Shown: positions 59,401 through 63,254, counted from the stretch's first letter. The stretch: DNA of 64,000 nt from Cladorhizidae sp. MBARI D1340-BT2 (GCA_028752905.1 JAQNBH010000014.1:16165250-16229249); one strand, 5' to 3'. The notes: generated from the letters alone by a model not told the origin. Program-made: numbers and translations.

Positions 59401-60530
59401 ATATGGAAGAGTGTGGAATAGTCACTAGAAGCATGCTCGTCACTAGAAGATTCATATATGGAAGAGTGTGGAATAGTCACTAGAAGCATGCTCACCACTA
59501 GAAGATTCATATATGGAAGAGTGTGGAATAGTCACTAGAAGCATGCTCACCACTAGATGATTCATATATGGAAGAGTGTAATTTCTAGAACTAAGGATTC
59601 AGGTGCTTCTGGATCATATAAGTTGCACATCTTCATCAGAAGAACTTCTAAGCGTGAAAACATGGCGAGTACTTCATCCATAGCAAATATCGGAGAAGAC
59701 CCAGACCTGGAAGGACTTGCAGCAGACACAGCTCCTGCTACTGATCCAGATGGCCCTGGCACTGGCTCAGCTCCTGCTACTGATCCAGATGGCCCTGGCA
59801 CTGGCTCAGCTCCTGCTACTGATCCATATGGCCCTGGCACTGGCTCAGCTCCTGCTACTGATCCATATGGCCCTGGCACTGGCTCAGCTCCTGCTACTGA
59901 TCCAGATGGCCATGGCACTGGCTCAGCTCCTGCTACTGATCCATATGGCCCTGGCACTGGCTCAGCTCCTGCTACTGATCCAGATGGCCCTGGCACTGGC
60001 TCAGCTCCTGTTACTGATCCATATGGTGGCACTGGCTCAGCTCCTGCTACTGATCCAGATGGCCATGGCACTGGCTCAGCTCCTGCTACTGATCCAGATG
60101 GCCGTGGCACTGGCTCAGCTCCTGTTACTGATCTAGATGGCCATGGCATTGGCTCAGCTGTAAAAAAACCCGATCACTACTAGAAGAAAGCTATTTACTC
60201 TCGAAGTACTACAACTCAAACATTCAGTCGAAAGTTCAATTTTTCCCCTATGCCATGATGCTTCTGTAGGGCATAGGGCATGTAGCAAGTCTCATGTGTC
60301 CACCCCTTACCAGTCCACATACAAGCGGTAGGAATAGAGTTAGTTCTCCTTCTCCAGTATACCTGACATGGGGGAGTGGCAGGGGGTGTGGTTTATGTTT
60401 GTTGGAGTGATTTGCCCTCCCTCCCCTGTATGAGAACCTGCTGTACATTCTTTGAAATGGCCTAGGATCCCTTCATCAGGAATAATGATCCCTGCTTTTT
60501 CTCTCCAGATACCTCATACTTGATACGTAG
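19723..60530 (+). CDS. Multi-pass membrane protein of unknown family (17 exons, about 469 residues)
   Basis: Exons: 19723-19812, 19935-20077, 31058-31126, 31208-31282, 31388-31446, 36282-36340, 36376-36411, 36961-37076, 44812-44885, 45050-45082, 46680-46789, 47809-47879, 49308-49332, 51851-52047, 56408-56541, 56962-57058, 60509-60530. All phases agree and the joined frame has no stop before TAG at 60528-60530. After a hydrophilic N-terminus (about 70 residues) come roughly 12-14 hydrophobic helices with short loops, e.g. LLEKVLFFIYPAVTVTTVTW, VILVTGFIAFSLYLVPL, PILLLPILIITMTLASF and VALVAAGLMTFW. No signal peptide or catalytic motif is seen. A transporter, channel or ER membrane protein would fit; I do not recognise the family. 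Joins at exons 6-8 and 12-13 are the least certain because alternative splice sites exist. The introns total about 39 kb, largely minisatellites and PLE relics. Confidence 0.8.
19935..20077 (+). CDS. Membrane protein gene exon 2
   Basis: The exon starts after TCTATGCAG at phase 0 with YAGDLHIMPNSLRRIPSWYE and ends in the first hydrophobic helix (VAPGLLLLLTVTGK). The donor is CC|GTGAGT, phase 2. Confidence 0.82.
20078..20714 (+). other. Start of 11-kb intron 2; diverged PLE end
   Basis: About 20400-20550 carries a diverged copy of the PLE end (ACTCTCAGTTGACATAGTGG, then GCTAGAGCATCTAGCC, then GTTGATTATCGAGAAAG). Nothing else is evident. Confidence 0.45.
20715..20945 (+). repeat. 42-base tandem repeat, about five copies
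   Basis: The unit contains TTTACCTTGACTAACTGTGA and TCACATGAACGCAAATAGG. Confidence 0.88.
20950..21295 (+). repeat. Interspersed repeat family R3, copy 1
   Basis: It shares ordered blocks with 26470-26800: a CATGGCCTGAGTATGTATC-like block, then GGAATGGTTGTCATAGTGAA, then GACAGGAAAGGATG and TCACATGC. The class is unknown. Confidence 0.55.
21365..21780 (+). repeat. C-rich degenerate CCCTAACCCAACCCAC-type tract
   Basis: Irregular repeats of CCCTAACCCAACCCACC and CCCCCTGACCCAACCCACC over about 400 bases. The CCCTAA parts recall the animal telomere repeat but are not regular. Confidence 0.8.
21855..22375 (+). repeat. Minisatellite of about 57 bases, nine copies
   Basis: The unit contains AGATATAGGCCAAACAAACC, AAGACCCTAATACACCCCCT and ACCCACCCCACCCCCC. 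A C run of about 18 at 22299-22316 may be length-unstable. Confidence 0.9.
22376..22626. other. Single-copy intron spacer
   Basis: No coding signal or repeat is seen between the two arrays. Confidence 0.45.
22627..22965 (+). repeat. 18-base minisatellite (6-codon period)
   Basis: The units GAATCCCTGTGAAACTTT and GAACCCCTGTGAAACTTG alternate, about 19 copies. Because 18 is a multiple of 3, frames on both strands stay open (for example NPCETW/NPCETL), which mimics a repeat protein. Nothing supports translation. Confidence 0.92.
22966..23222. other. Single-copy intron spacer
   Basis: Unremarkable sequence between two minisatellites. Confidence 0.4.
23223..24672 (+). repeat. 37-base minisatellite, about 38 copies
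   Basis: The unit is CTATGCTAGGGCTAGGACAA then TGGCTAGAGCAATGCAG. Most copies are nearly identical, with a few truncated units (around 23750, 23900, 24200 and 24390). Confidence 0.95.
24876..24932 (+). repeat. Long G run
   Basis: About 45 almost uninterrupted G residues with one T and one C. It is a probable site of sequencing or length error and of G-quadruplex formation. Confidence 0.9.
25056..25375 (+). repeat. G-rich minisatellite of about 18-20 bases
   Basis: The unit is GGGGTGGGGGTATCTTT with variants, about 17 copies. It is rich in G3-G5 runs at short spacing on the plus strand. Open frames on both strands follow the repeat. Confidence 0.9.
25505..26100 (+). other. Intron stretch with unassigned open frame (25642-25917)
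   Basis: A non-repetitive frame of about 90 codons without an early ATG includes FKWLTVLACHHECSLVLLYL and WMNFFGSSFVKRWSDLAMCA. I do not recognise it. It could be part of an old mobile element. The rest is AT-rich. Confidence 0.25.
26100..26300. repeat. AT-rich TTA/TTG tract with poly-T
   Basis: Runs of ATTATTATTG and TTGTTGTTG followed by T and A homopolymers near 26270-26292. Confidence 0.7.
26390..26435 (+). repeat. Short tandem repeat of about 19 bases
   Basis: CTCCAGGGTGGGAGTTTA is repeated twice, followed by partial copies. Confidence 0.7.
26470..26800 (+). repeat. Interspersed repeat family R3, copy 2
   Basis: It is a counterpart of 20950-21295: CATACATGGCCTACAATATG, then GAAATGGTTGTCATGGCGAA, then GGCAGGAAAGGATGCTGAAG. 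Confidence 0.55.
26880..27065 (+). repeat. R1 flank, diverged copy 3 (no satellite)
   Basis: It corresponds to 43055-43180: GGCGTAGTTTG, then CGTCAGGAATGTGAAAATGC, then a box TAAACAAAATGGCAGACAG. The 70-base array is absent beside it. Confidence 0.55.
27066..28417. other. Intron stretch without a recognisable gene
   Basis: GC content is higher than elsewhere and there are several 60-130-codon open frames on both strands with no family match I can see. A G run lies at about 27610-27627. Confidence 0.35.
28418..29190 (+). repeat. 65-base minisatellite, about 12 copies
   Basis: The unit is GTTGTGAGGAGATGCTCTCC, CGTGACCACTTGTGCTGGTG, AAACTGGGTGGTGTTAACAT, AGCTT. The first unit is shortened. Confidence 0.93.
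29191..30470. other. Intron stretch, no gene seen
   Basis: A short duplication (AGAGCTAG, GAGGGCAAT, GGCTGAG) lies at 29245-29330 and a G run at about 29524-29540. A strong donor-like CACCCAG|GTGAGT at about 30115 has no fitting exon in phase. Confidence 0.4.
30471..30570. other. Assembly gap (100 N)
   Basis: Exactly 100 N, so probably a gap of unknown length. A C run follows at about 30626-30640. Confidence 0.98.
31035..31057 (+). promoter_or_regulatory. 3' splice site made of (TG)n, exon 3 acceptor
   Basis: A TG dinucleotide run of about 20 bases directly precedes the TAG acceptor of exon 3, in place of a normal pyrimidine tract. Confidence 0.6.
31058..31126 (+). CDS. Membrane protein gene exon 3
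   Basis: It encodes (P)MLGATLAGGLFTLLIRYI and KHTW, one hydrophobic helix. Phase 2 in and phase 2 out. The donor is GGGT|GTGAGT. Confidence 0.82.
31208..31282 (+). CDS. Membrane protein gene exon 4
   Basis: It encodes (V)TIALCVGHVVVLEIVNVYC and MAPLI. The acceptor is ATGTATTTAG and the donor ATATG|GTACGT. Confidence 0.82.
31388..31446 (+). CDS. Membrane protein gene exon 5
   Basis: It encodes (W)RSLLNLPLYGIFHIFIGVT. The acceptor CTGCTGTACAG follows a GTTGTTGCTG tract and the donor is ACAG|GTAATT. Confidence 0.82.
31447..32009. other. Intron 5, first part
   Basis: No gene or repeat recognised. The minus strand has an 86-codon frame at 31741-32001 without recognisable motifs. Confidence 0.4.
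32010..32372 (+). repeat. 32-base minisatellite, about 11 copies
   Basis: The unit is CCTAGCCTCAAACACTAGCC then CTAGCTCCAAAC. Confidence 0.92.
32373..33454. other. Intron stretch with unassigned open frame (32539-33009)
   Basis: A plus-strand frame of 156 codons holds an ATG in the context AACAAAATGGCCGCC (about 32734), reminiscent of the R1 box, and a donor-like TTGT|GTAAGT near 32848. No family is recognised and it ends in a CA repeat. It may be a mobile-element remnant. Confidence 0.3.
33455..33590. mobile_element. Diverged Penelope-like element end
   Basis: CTCAATAATCAACTTATATT, CATTTCGATGCTTCAGGAAT and later GATTATCGAGGTAGTCATTG are degenerate versions of the element end seen at 656-830. 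The central hammerhead-like part is missing. Confidence 0.45.
33591..34884. other. Intron stretch, no gene seen
   Basis: Single-copy sequence. A GATA-like tract lies near 34430-34475. Confidence 0.4.
34885..35548 (+). repeat. 34-base minisatellite, about 19 copies
   Basis: The unit is CTGGCTATTGCACCAGTACT then CTGCACTTCACCCC. Period 34 rotates the frame, so all three forward frames stay open for 170-280 codons. This is repeat geometry, not coding evidence. Confidence 0.93.
35549..36281. other. Intron stretch with several C runs
   Basis: C homopolymers of about 9-15 bases lie near 35743, 35896 and 36004. No gene is seen. Confidence 0.45.
36282..36340 (+). CDS. Membrane protein gene exon 6
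   Basis: It encodes (G)VWWWLQDEEFRKQEPRFTI, the polar loop after helix 4. The acceptor is TTTGTGTACAG and the donor ATT|GTAAGG. An alternative donor at 36331 (AG|GTTTAC) would pair with an alternative exon 7 start at 36366. Confidence 0.65.
36376..36411 (+). CDS. Membrane protein gene exon 7
   Basis: The exon has 12 codons, VVPYAIKMSMHT. The acceptor AAG lies 11 bases after TTTTTCCAG. The donor ACT|GTATAT is chosen because exon 8 needs phase 0. A stronger donor, ATAA|GTAAGT (36425), gives the wrong phase. Confidence 0.5.
36430..36880 (+). repeat. 68-base minisatellite, about seven copies
   Basis: The unit is TTGTCAACCTACTTCAACCT, GCCTCAACCCAGTGTGATGT, TGGTCCAGTGTGTGCCCCCA, TAGAGCTA. It starts within 20 bases of the exon 7 donor. 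Confidence 0.92.
36961..37076 (+). CDS. Membrane protein gene exon 8
   Basis: It encodes LLEKVLFFIYPAVTVTTVTW, VSGILFGKSVLPFVILVT, two hydrophobic segments. The acceptor is CGTTCTTTGCAG and the donor AGG|GTGAGT, phase 2. Another frame is open across this exon but is Cys-rich and would hit a stop in exon 9. Confidence 0.82.
37140..37660 (+). repeat. CA-rich repeat with CACATATACCACA units
   Basis: Imperfect ACACATCACATATACCACAC units merge into (CA)n. All frames on both strands are open in places. Confidence 0.9.
37868..38860 (+). repeat. 61-base minisatellite, about 16 copies
   Basis: The unit is TGTTGAAGCAAACCTAACAG, CTACTGCACACTTGAGGTGC, TTGCTTGCATACACAGGTGT, G. It is very regular. Confidence 0.95.
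39045..39340 (+). repeat. Interspersed repeat family R2, copy 3
   Basis: It shares GATAAGCTACGAT, GGCTCCATTGAAG, GGTAGGCTTAGGTGCCTGTG, CAGCCTTCCTCACAGAGGAG and CAGCCATTAATAAAAAG with the other R2 copies. Confidence 0.68.
39540..39945 (+). repeat. 42-base minisatellite, about nine copies
   Basis: The unit is CATGCTGGAGCACCACCTCC, TCCCCATCACTGCTAGTAGC, TG. The 14-codon period keeps frames open on both strands. Confidence 0.93.
39946..40465. other. Intron stretch, no gene seen
   Basis: Single-copy DNA between two arrays in intron 8. Confidence 0.4.
40466..41690 (+). repeat. 25-base minisatellite with higher-order pattern, about 48 copies
   Basis: The unit is AGCTTCTTAGCTGCCACACT, CAGAC. A shortened unit AGCTTCTTAGCCAGAC recurs at about 40770, 40890, 41180 and 41395, marking repeated multi-unit blocks. 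Confidence 0.94.
41691..42165. other. Intron stretch, no gene seen
   Basis: Single-copy sequence with a short CA run near 42030. Confidence 0.4.
42166..43055 (-). repeat. 70-base minisatellite, array B (inverted copy of array A)
   Basis: The unit reads CTAGCAAACTGCTTGCATTA, TGTGAGCTCTAACATAGCTA, GCTAATAGAGTAGGGCTAGA, GGCAGCCTCA: the exact reverse complement of the 1351-2250 unit. About 13 copies, with one shortened copy near 42880. Confidence 0.95.
43055..43180 (+). repeat. R1 flank of the 70-base satellite, copy 2
   Basis: It begins ACATACATGTAGCTAGCGTA and runs to AAACAAAATGGCTGATGGTT, GCAAGTGCC. It corresponds closely to the reverse complement of 1190-1350. Confidence 0.75.
43181..43325 (+). 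repeat. (CA)n-rich repeat
   Basis: Imperfect CA repeat directly after the R1 box. Confidence 0.85.
43585..43765. mobile_element. Palindromic Penelope-like element end (inverted pair)
   Basis: It has the same structure as 656-830: arms CATTACAATAACCTTCTC and its inverse at about 43730-43760, around a CTCTAGCCTTTATCATTATT / GATGAGAGCATCTAG centre. Confidence 0.68.
43865..44295 (+). repeat. 30-base minisatellite with longer variants
   Basis: The unit is AGCAGTTCAACATCACAACT then GCTGGGCTGG, about 14 copies. Several units carry an extra CTCAACATTAC segment. Confidence 0.9.
44296..44811. other. End of intron 8, no gene seen
   Basis: AT-rich, single-copy, with a TA run at 44783-44799 just before the exon 9 acceptor. 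Confidence 0.4.
44812..44885 (+). CDS. Membrane protein gene exon 9
   Basis: It encodes (G)FIAFSLYLVPLQSSFAKRNT and PADT. The acceptor is TTCCCACCAG and the donor ACGG|GTGAGG. It continues the helix begun at the end of exon 8. Confidence 0.8.
45050..45082 (+). CDS. Membrane protein gene exon 10 (33 bases)
   Basis: It encodes (E)SATSCSALIS. The acceptor is GTGCGATGCAG and the donor AGTG|GTGAAC. The phases fit exons 9 and 11, but so short an exon carries little independent support. Confidence 0.6.
45345..45592 (+). repeat. (AAT)n microsatellite inside PLE
   Basis: TAATAATAA repeats with minor interruptions between the PLE coding end and its terminal repeat. A second PLE copy has the same tract at 53345-53735. 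Confidence 0.93.
45606..46392 (-). pseudogene. PLE reverse transcriptase C-terminus plus GIY-YIG endonuclease, decayed
   Basis: The main open piece (46242-45808) encodes RRVCRKFIIKVVFRSGRTLR followed by the GIY-YIG core; a second piece (to 45606) holds WEEATILDQARRQKELL-type residues after a break. The paired Cys of intact copies (SCGK) reads SCWK here. The region upstream of 46392, including the RT catalytic motifs, is missing. Confidence 0.8.
46532..46570 (+). ncRNA. Hammerhead-ribozyme-like motif in PLE terminal repeat
   Basis: The sequence reads CTGATGA, then A, then a possible 7-bp stem GGCTAGA-GCA-TCTAGTC, then GAAA, then TGTC. This matches the conserved hammerhead core (CUGAUGA, stem II, GAAA) known in PLE terminal repeats. 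Stem III is reduced to almost nothing (GAAAUGUC), so self-cleavage by one copy is doubtful. Confidence 0.5.
46680..46789 (+). CDS. Membrane protein gene exon 11
   Basis: It encodes (A)LIQHAVVVWVYTSLLLTVP, AVFFIALSYDRSIQFFL. The acceptor TGCCTGCCTCCAG follows a TG-rich tract and the donor is CTG|GTACAA. Confidence 0.85.
46790..47808 (+). repeat. Pyrimidine-rich intron 11 with two tandem arrays
   Basis: TTTAACCCTATCCCTTC-type units (about 17 bases) span about 46990-47395. CCCCTCCCTTCCTCCCTCTC-type units (about 15-20 bases) span about 47570-47780. The intron is almost purely C/T at its 3' end. Confidence 0.85.
47809..47879 (+). CDS. Membrane protein gene exon 12
   Basis: It encodes IIALLVCSPVYLLSLLEAQH, LGQ plus two bases. 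The acceptor is CACTGTGTACAG. The donor AATG|GTTTGG is needed for phase; a better-looking donor five bases on (TTTG|GTATGA) would break the frame. Confidence 0.72.
47948..48030 (+). repeat. 26-base tandem repeat, three copies
   Basis: GATAATCAGCTCAAATTGGT, CCAA is repeated. Confidence 0.85.
48310..48840 (+). repeat. AT-rich minisatellite of about 30-36 bases
   Basis: TATACTTATATCTACATATA, GACATATTTATATG units with variable TA runs, about 15 copies. Confidence 0.88.
48841..49307. other. End of intron 12, no gene seen
   Basis: Includes a 27-base direct repeat (CACCACAAAGCCCGGGCCTG) at about 49120-49172. Confidence 0.4.
49308..49332 (+). CDS. Membrane protein gene exon 13 (25-base micro-exon)
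   Basis: It encodes (W)IVSGSIVT. The acceptor is ATACTAG and the donor ACT|GTAAGT. It is supported by phase on both sides and by continuing a hydrophobic helix into exon 14. Confidence 0.58.
49352..51566 (+). repeat. 42-base minisatellite with 292-base higher-order repeats, about 52 copies
   Basis: The unit is AGACATGTTCAGCAGCCTAG, GGATGGCTGTGGTATCATCC, AC. A block of seven units, marked by one CCTAGGATGG unit and one GGTATGCTG unit, recurs at 292-base spacing (about 49714, 50006 and 50298). The array starts 20 bases after the exon 13 donor. Confidence 0.95.
51567..51850. other. End of intron 13: CCCTAGCC-rich and CA-rich stretch
   Basis: ACTAGCCCTAGCC-type pieces, a (CA)n run at 51744-51768 and a pyrimidine-rich tract lead to the exon 14 acceptor. 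Confidence 0.6.
51851..52047 (+). CDS. Membrane protein gene exon 14
   Basis: The largest exon, 65 codons: VLVSVCILLTQPPSFIPILL, LPILIITMTLASFTHTSPLD, AITLAMGGVLALLYCAAFSQ, LPWSI. About three hydrophobic segments. The acceptor is CACCCGCAAG and the donor TTCT|GTGAGT. Confidence 0.87.
52200..52345 (+). repeat. GT-rich repeat
   Basis: TGTGTGTGAGTGTTTATGAT units merge into (GT)n. Confidence 0.85.
52390..52820 (+). repeat. Interspersed repeat family R2, copy 4, with internal 26-base array
   Basis: It carries the R2 blocks AATAAGCTGCAGTTTGGTAT, CAGCTCCACTGAGGC, GTGCCTGTGCAGCTTTCCTC and CCAGGAAGAGACGTCCATGA. Inside, AAACCCACCCAGGAGTGCCT, CCTTTG is repeated eight times (52466-52670); copy 2 has a single related CACCCAGGAG. 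An R2 segment has thus turned into a minisatellite. Confidence 0.75.
52925..53110. mobile_element. Palindromic Penelope-like element end (inverted pair)
   Basis: Arms AATGACCTTCTCAATAATCA and GATTATTGAGAAGATCATTG face each other. The right arm has a full hammerhead-like core on the plus strand (53007-53040: CTGATGA, stem, GAAA, TGTC). Confidence 0.72.
53740..54180 (-). pseudogene. PLE GIY-YIG endonuclease fragment (minus-strand half)
   Basis: It encodes MCRKFNIKVIFRSGRTLRTH, CVVYRIPYSCGKYYIGETII, RLETRVKEHQGACRKCKSAI, then WEEATILDQARRQKELLVKE and a C-terminal GDCGMVLPGCW motif, after frame breaks. Typical of the PLE C-terminus. Confidence 0.8.
54181..54350 (+). pseudogene. PLE GIY-YIG endonuclease fragment (plus-strand half)
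   Basis: An inverted partner of the preceding fragment: GKYYKGET, RLETRVKEHQDACRKC, AEHAWDNGHHVLWEEATILD, QARRQKEL. It ends in a TTG microsatellite. Confidence 0.78.
54618..54775 (+). repeat. 24-base minisatellite I, about seven copies
   Basis: The unit is GTGACCTGTTCATACTTTTT, ACAG. It is directly followed by a second array of the same period. Confidence 0.92.
54776..56148 (+). repeat. 24-base minisatellite II, about 57 copies
   Basis: The unit is GCATTTAATCAGTGCACTGC, AGGT. The 8-codon period keeps frames open on both strands (for example LQVHLISA). Shortened units lacking AGGT occur near 54845, 54941, 55037 and 55660. Confidence 0.95.
56149..56407. other. End of intron 14
   Basis: Single-copy. 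It contains a tempting 10-base exon (56185-56194) that I reject on phase. Confidence 0.5.
56408..56541 (+). CDS. Membrane protein gene exon 15
   Basis: It encodes (L)HTSSFLSLPLSLLQLLLWG, VALVAAGLMTFWTKVTPIML, VVYNA. The acceptor is TGGTTCATTTAG and the donor GCAG|GTATGT. Confidence 0.85.
56585..56935 (+). repeat. GGTGAT/GGTGGT-rich repeat
   Basis: Imperfect units such as GGTGGTGATAGTTATGGTAG, TGATGGTGGT, with larger blocks repeated (GGTCGTGACGGTGCTGCTCG). It ends in (GT)n. Confidence 0.85.
56962..57058 (+). CDS. Membrane protein gene exon 16
   Basis: It encodes (V)FILCEFILTWDNVYPNYLA, MATSVSALYTFW. The acceptor is CTCTGTCTCCAG and the donor GGAG|GTACAC. Confidence 0.85.
57059..57574. other. 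Start of intron 16, no gene seen
   Basis: A pyrimidine-rich first part, then single-copy DNA. Confidence 0.4.
57575..58060 (+). repeat. 21-base minisatellite, about 23 copies
   Basis: The unit is AGCTTGGAGCAATGCCTGAC, C. Variants GAGAAAACCCTGACT and GGCAAAACCTGACC recur at intervals, a higher-order pattern. Confidence 0.93.
58065..59578 (+). repeat. 55-base minisatellite, about 27 copies
   Basis: The unit is TAGAAGATTCATATATGGAA, GAGTGTGGAATAGTCACTAG, AAGCATGCTCACCAC. It is nearly perfect apart from a few substitutions and a 4-base insertion near 59345. Confidence 0.95.
59662..60183 (+). other. Open frame over 39-base minisatellite (13-residue repeat), coding status unclear
   Basis: From an ATG in good context (AACATGGCG) a frame of 173 codons reads MASTSSIANIGEDPDLEGLA, then about 11 units like PATDPDGPGTGSA, then VKKPDHY and TAG. 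The unit is 39 bases (13 codons), and the one length change (a 3-base loss near 60025) keeps frame. The unique N-terminal part is also open and acidic. Other frames across the array are open too, so repeat geometry alone could explain it. It sits in intron 16 and might be an alternative exon, a nested gene or chance. Confidence 0.35.
60184..60508. other. End of intron 16
   Basis: No gene seen. GGATCCCTTCATCAGGAATAAT near 60465 recalls the PLE-end motif TTCATCAGGAATA. Confidence 0.4.
60509..60530 (+). CDS. Membrane protein gene exon 17 (last coding exon)
   Basis: It encodes (R)YLILDT and TAG. The acceptor is TTTTTCTCTCCAG. Phase fits exon 16. The exon is short, so support is from phase and splice site only. 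Confidence 0.68.
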
Positions 60531-60825
60531 GATGTGTGTGTGTACAGTATGCTTGCTATAGGACAACCTTCACGTGACCTTCCACGTGACTGCTGTGCAT
60601 CAGTAATTTCTAATTCGTGTACACCTGCTCGATTATTTGTACCCTTTAACGACGGTGAAGTAGAATGAGAAGAAATATTTGCACTTTAAGGGGGGGAAAA
60701 TATATATATATATATATATATATTTTTAATGGCAAAAATAAGAACCTGTTCGGAGAACTTACATGCCACACTTTCTTACCTTATATAACCATGGGTTACT
60801 GTGCCAGTTCGGAAGCAAGGTCGGT

Positions 60826-61185
60826 GGACAGGTTATTGCAGGGGCACTGTGAGCGTGACTTGTGTGCTTGTGAGGGAGGCACTAGTGGACAGGTTATTGC
60901 AGGGGCACTGTGAGTGTGACTTGTGTGCTTGTGAGGGAGGCAATAGTGGACATGTTATTGCAGGGGCACTGTGAATGTGACTTGTGTGCTTGTGAGGGAG
61001 GCAATAGTGGACATGTTCTTGCAGGGGCACTGTGAGTGTGACTTGTGTGCTTGTGAGGGAGGCAATAGTGGACATGTTCTTGCAGGGGCACTGTGAGTGT
61101 GACTTGTGTGCTTGTGAGGGAGGCAATAGTGGACATGTTATTGCGGGGGCACTGTGAGCGTGACTTGTGTGCTTGTAGGAGGCTG
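60826..61185 (+). repeat. 61-base minisatellite, six copies
   Basis: The unit is GTTATTGCAGGGGCACTGTG, AGTGTGACTTGTGTGCTTGT, GAGGGAGGCAATAGTGGACA, G. Confidence 0.93.
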
Positions 61186-62160
61186 AAATCTAATTGCCTA
61201 TTATTGGAGCAAACTCTTTTTACAGACTTACATTTCGGTCCGCACTACATTCAAGTGAAATGTGTTCCTCTCCAAATATGTCCGGTCTTGAACCACAAAT
61301 ATATATAGGTAGTTTGGGATTGAATGTGTTCCAGTAATTAAAATCCTTCTGTCACATGATAGTCATGTGAGCTGCTATAAGAGGTAGACATGGGAGGTTG
61401 TGGGGGAGTGCGCAAGAGACTCAAAGTTATAGTTGGTGTGAGAGAGAGAGCATCCAGAGAATGCAGGATCTGGTTTCCAGGAACAGGTCATTCTCTACGA
61501 GTCCATTGCCCAGAAAGTGTTGGAGCTGGGCTACGCGAGGACCTGGCAATGACGAAGAACTTGTTGCCCAGATACGGGAAGGTTTGTCCATCAGCTTAGC
61601 CAGCACTGGACTAGCTTGTGTGTGTCCAGTATGCAAAGATGCTAGCTATGGCTGACTGGCTCTGTGTAGGAACTCACCTTGAAGAATGTTAGCAGCACTG
61701 TTGTATGGATAACCTTATAGATGAATGACTGGAACAGATGTAGCGAAGTAGAGGACAGGGAGGACGTGGTGATAGCACTAGGGGTCGAGCTAAGGGAAGA
61801 AGAGGTGGTGGTAGGGGCAGGGGTATAGCTCTAATCTAACTGTATAACTACTGGACTATAGCTAGGTTCATGGCAAACATGCACCATTTACAGGCATTTG
61901 AAAAACAGCAGACAGCATCAGAGAATAGCTATCAACATCATGATATGGGATGGCAAAGAAGCAGAGGCAGACATAACTGCCGCCATGGCTTCAATAGCGG
62001 ATTCACACATGCTTGGTCATGTGATAGTCATGCATTAGTCACATGCATAATTTTAATTAATTGTTGCCATCCCCCTTCATGGGTTGGCATGTGCGAGTAT
62101 GGACTTGGATTATTGAGAGGAGGAGGACGCAGAAGAGCACAGGACACAAACGACAATTAA
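61186..62160 (+). other. Coding-like fragments, possibly a decayed gene
   Basis: Three pieces look coding but do not join cleanly. At 61441-61653 a frame ends with DEELVAQIREGLSISLASTG, LACVCPVCKDASYG; an overlapping frame holds EQVILYESIAQ. Together they faintly recall the region before the zinc-binding CPVC of RPA-interacting protein (RPAIN), with two frameshifts. At 61744-61838 a frame without Met encodes an RGG-rich tail (RGQGGRGDSTRGRAKGRRGG). At 61870-62160 a 96-codon frame has no recognised motif. The RPAIN likeness is weak. Confidence 0.22.
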
Positions 62161-63039
62161 CACATTGTACATTCTTTTATTAGGAGACAAGAATTCTTGT
62201 TGAGTCTTCATCAAAACTGTTCCTGCTCATACTGGGGCTTGCCAGTGAGCAACCCTCATGCCAAGTGTGGACAGGATTTATCCAGGTCCAAACCAGCTCC
62301 GAAGATCTAGATAGATAGGAGGCAGCTTATGTTTGTGTGCAGTGTGGGGGGCATGCCTTGAGCCTGTGGGATTCCTGTGGCTACTTAACTTGAGCCAGTG
62401 AGGCAGATGCTCAGTTCAGTCGAGACTTCCCCAGTGACGTCTGCGATGAGATCACAGAGGTCCTAATAGAGGTACGGATTGGACATGGAAAGAGGGGGAG
62501 GGGGGGGGGGGGTAATTTGTTGATTGAAAATTGGAACTGGACTCCACTCACTCTGGTCTTAGAGAATGGGGAGATGATGACCTGTCAGGGTCTTCTCTGT
62601 AGTGATGGGTTGCCATCGTCACTGTCCCAATGATATCCTCGGCCCAACTGAAGCTGTGCCTCCTCAGCAATCATGTGACGTTCCCCGGGGTCACATGATA
62701 CAGACTGTACGCGTGGGGTATAAGATTCCATTAATGAGAATATCAAATTTACCACTGGATGTCTGTCATTTCTTGGCACGCATGCATTGGCTGGTGACAC
62801 TGGCCTATTTTGGAGCATAGTCTACCGCAAGTCAGTGTACAGTGATCAGTATTCCCAGTTTGACTGAGACGTTTGGTTGCGAGAACCTTGTTCCACCGGG
62901 CGGACAAGTTGTGCGGTCATGTGAACAAGACAAGGTTGAGGAAATCCACCCTGTCAGAGCTGTAGCAGGCAGCGGGTAAAACAGGGGGCATTTAACACGT
63001 CCCAAACATCCGGGAAGCCAGTCTCGAGGAAACAAAACA
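62161..63039. other. Intergenic stretch, no gene seen
   Basis: Includes a G run at about 62494-62511. The part after 62830 may belong to the PLE relic that follows. Confidence 0.4.
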
Positions 63040-63250
63040 CCCCTATAGGAGGGTTGTGTCCGAGAACCTCACGCAGATCTTTCAGCAAGCATGGCATCCG
63101 TGTATACCACAAGTCCGTAGGCTCTCTAAGAGCCTTGCCAAGACTCAATACTACCAGAGTAATGCCCTGTGCAGTGTACAGAATTGTCCGTGCCAATGGC
63201 CTCAATTTCTACACTGGTCAAACCGGCTGTCCACTGGATAGTATGGATTA
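63040..63250 (+). pseudogene. Diverged PLE/GIY-YIG endonuclease fragment
   Basis: A plus-strand frame reads FSKHGIRVYHKSVGSLRALP, then CAVYRIVRANGLNFYTGQTG, CPLDSM and a stop. The order F-x-KHGI-R-V..., then VYRI...FYTGQTG matches the PLE linker and GIY-YIG start, but the sequence is clearly different from the elements at 45 and 53 kb. Confidence 0.6.
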
Positions 63251-63254
63251 GTGA

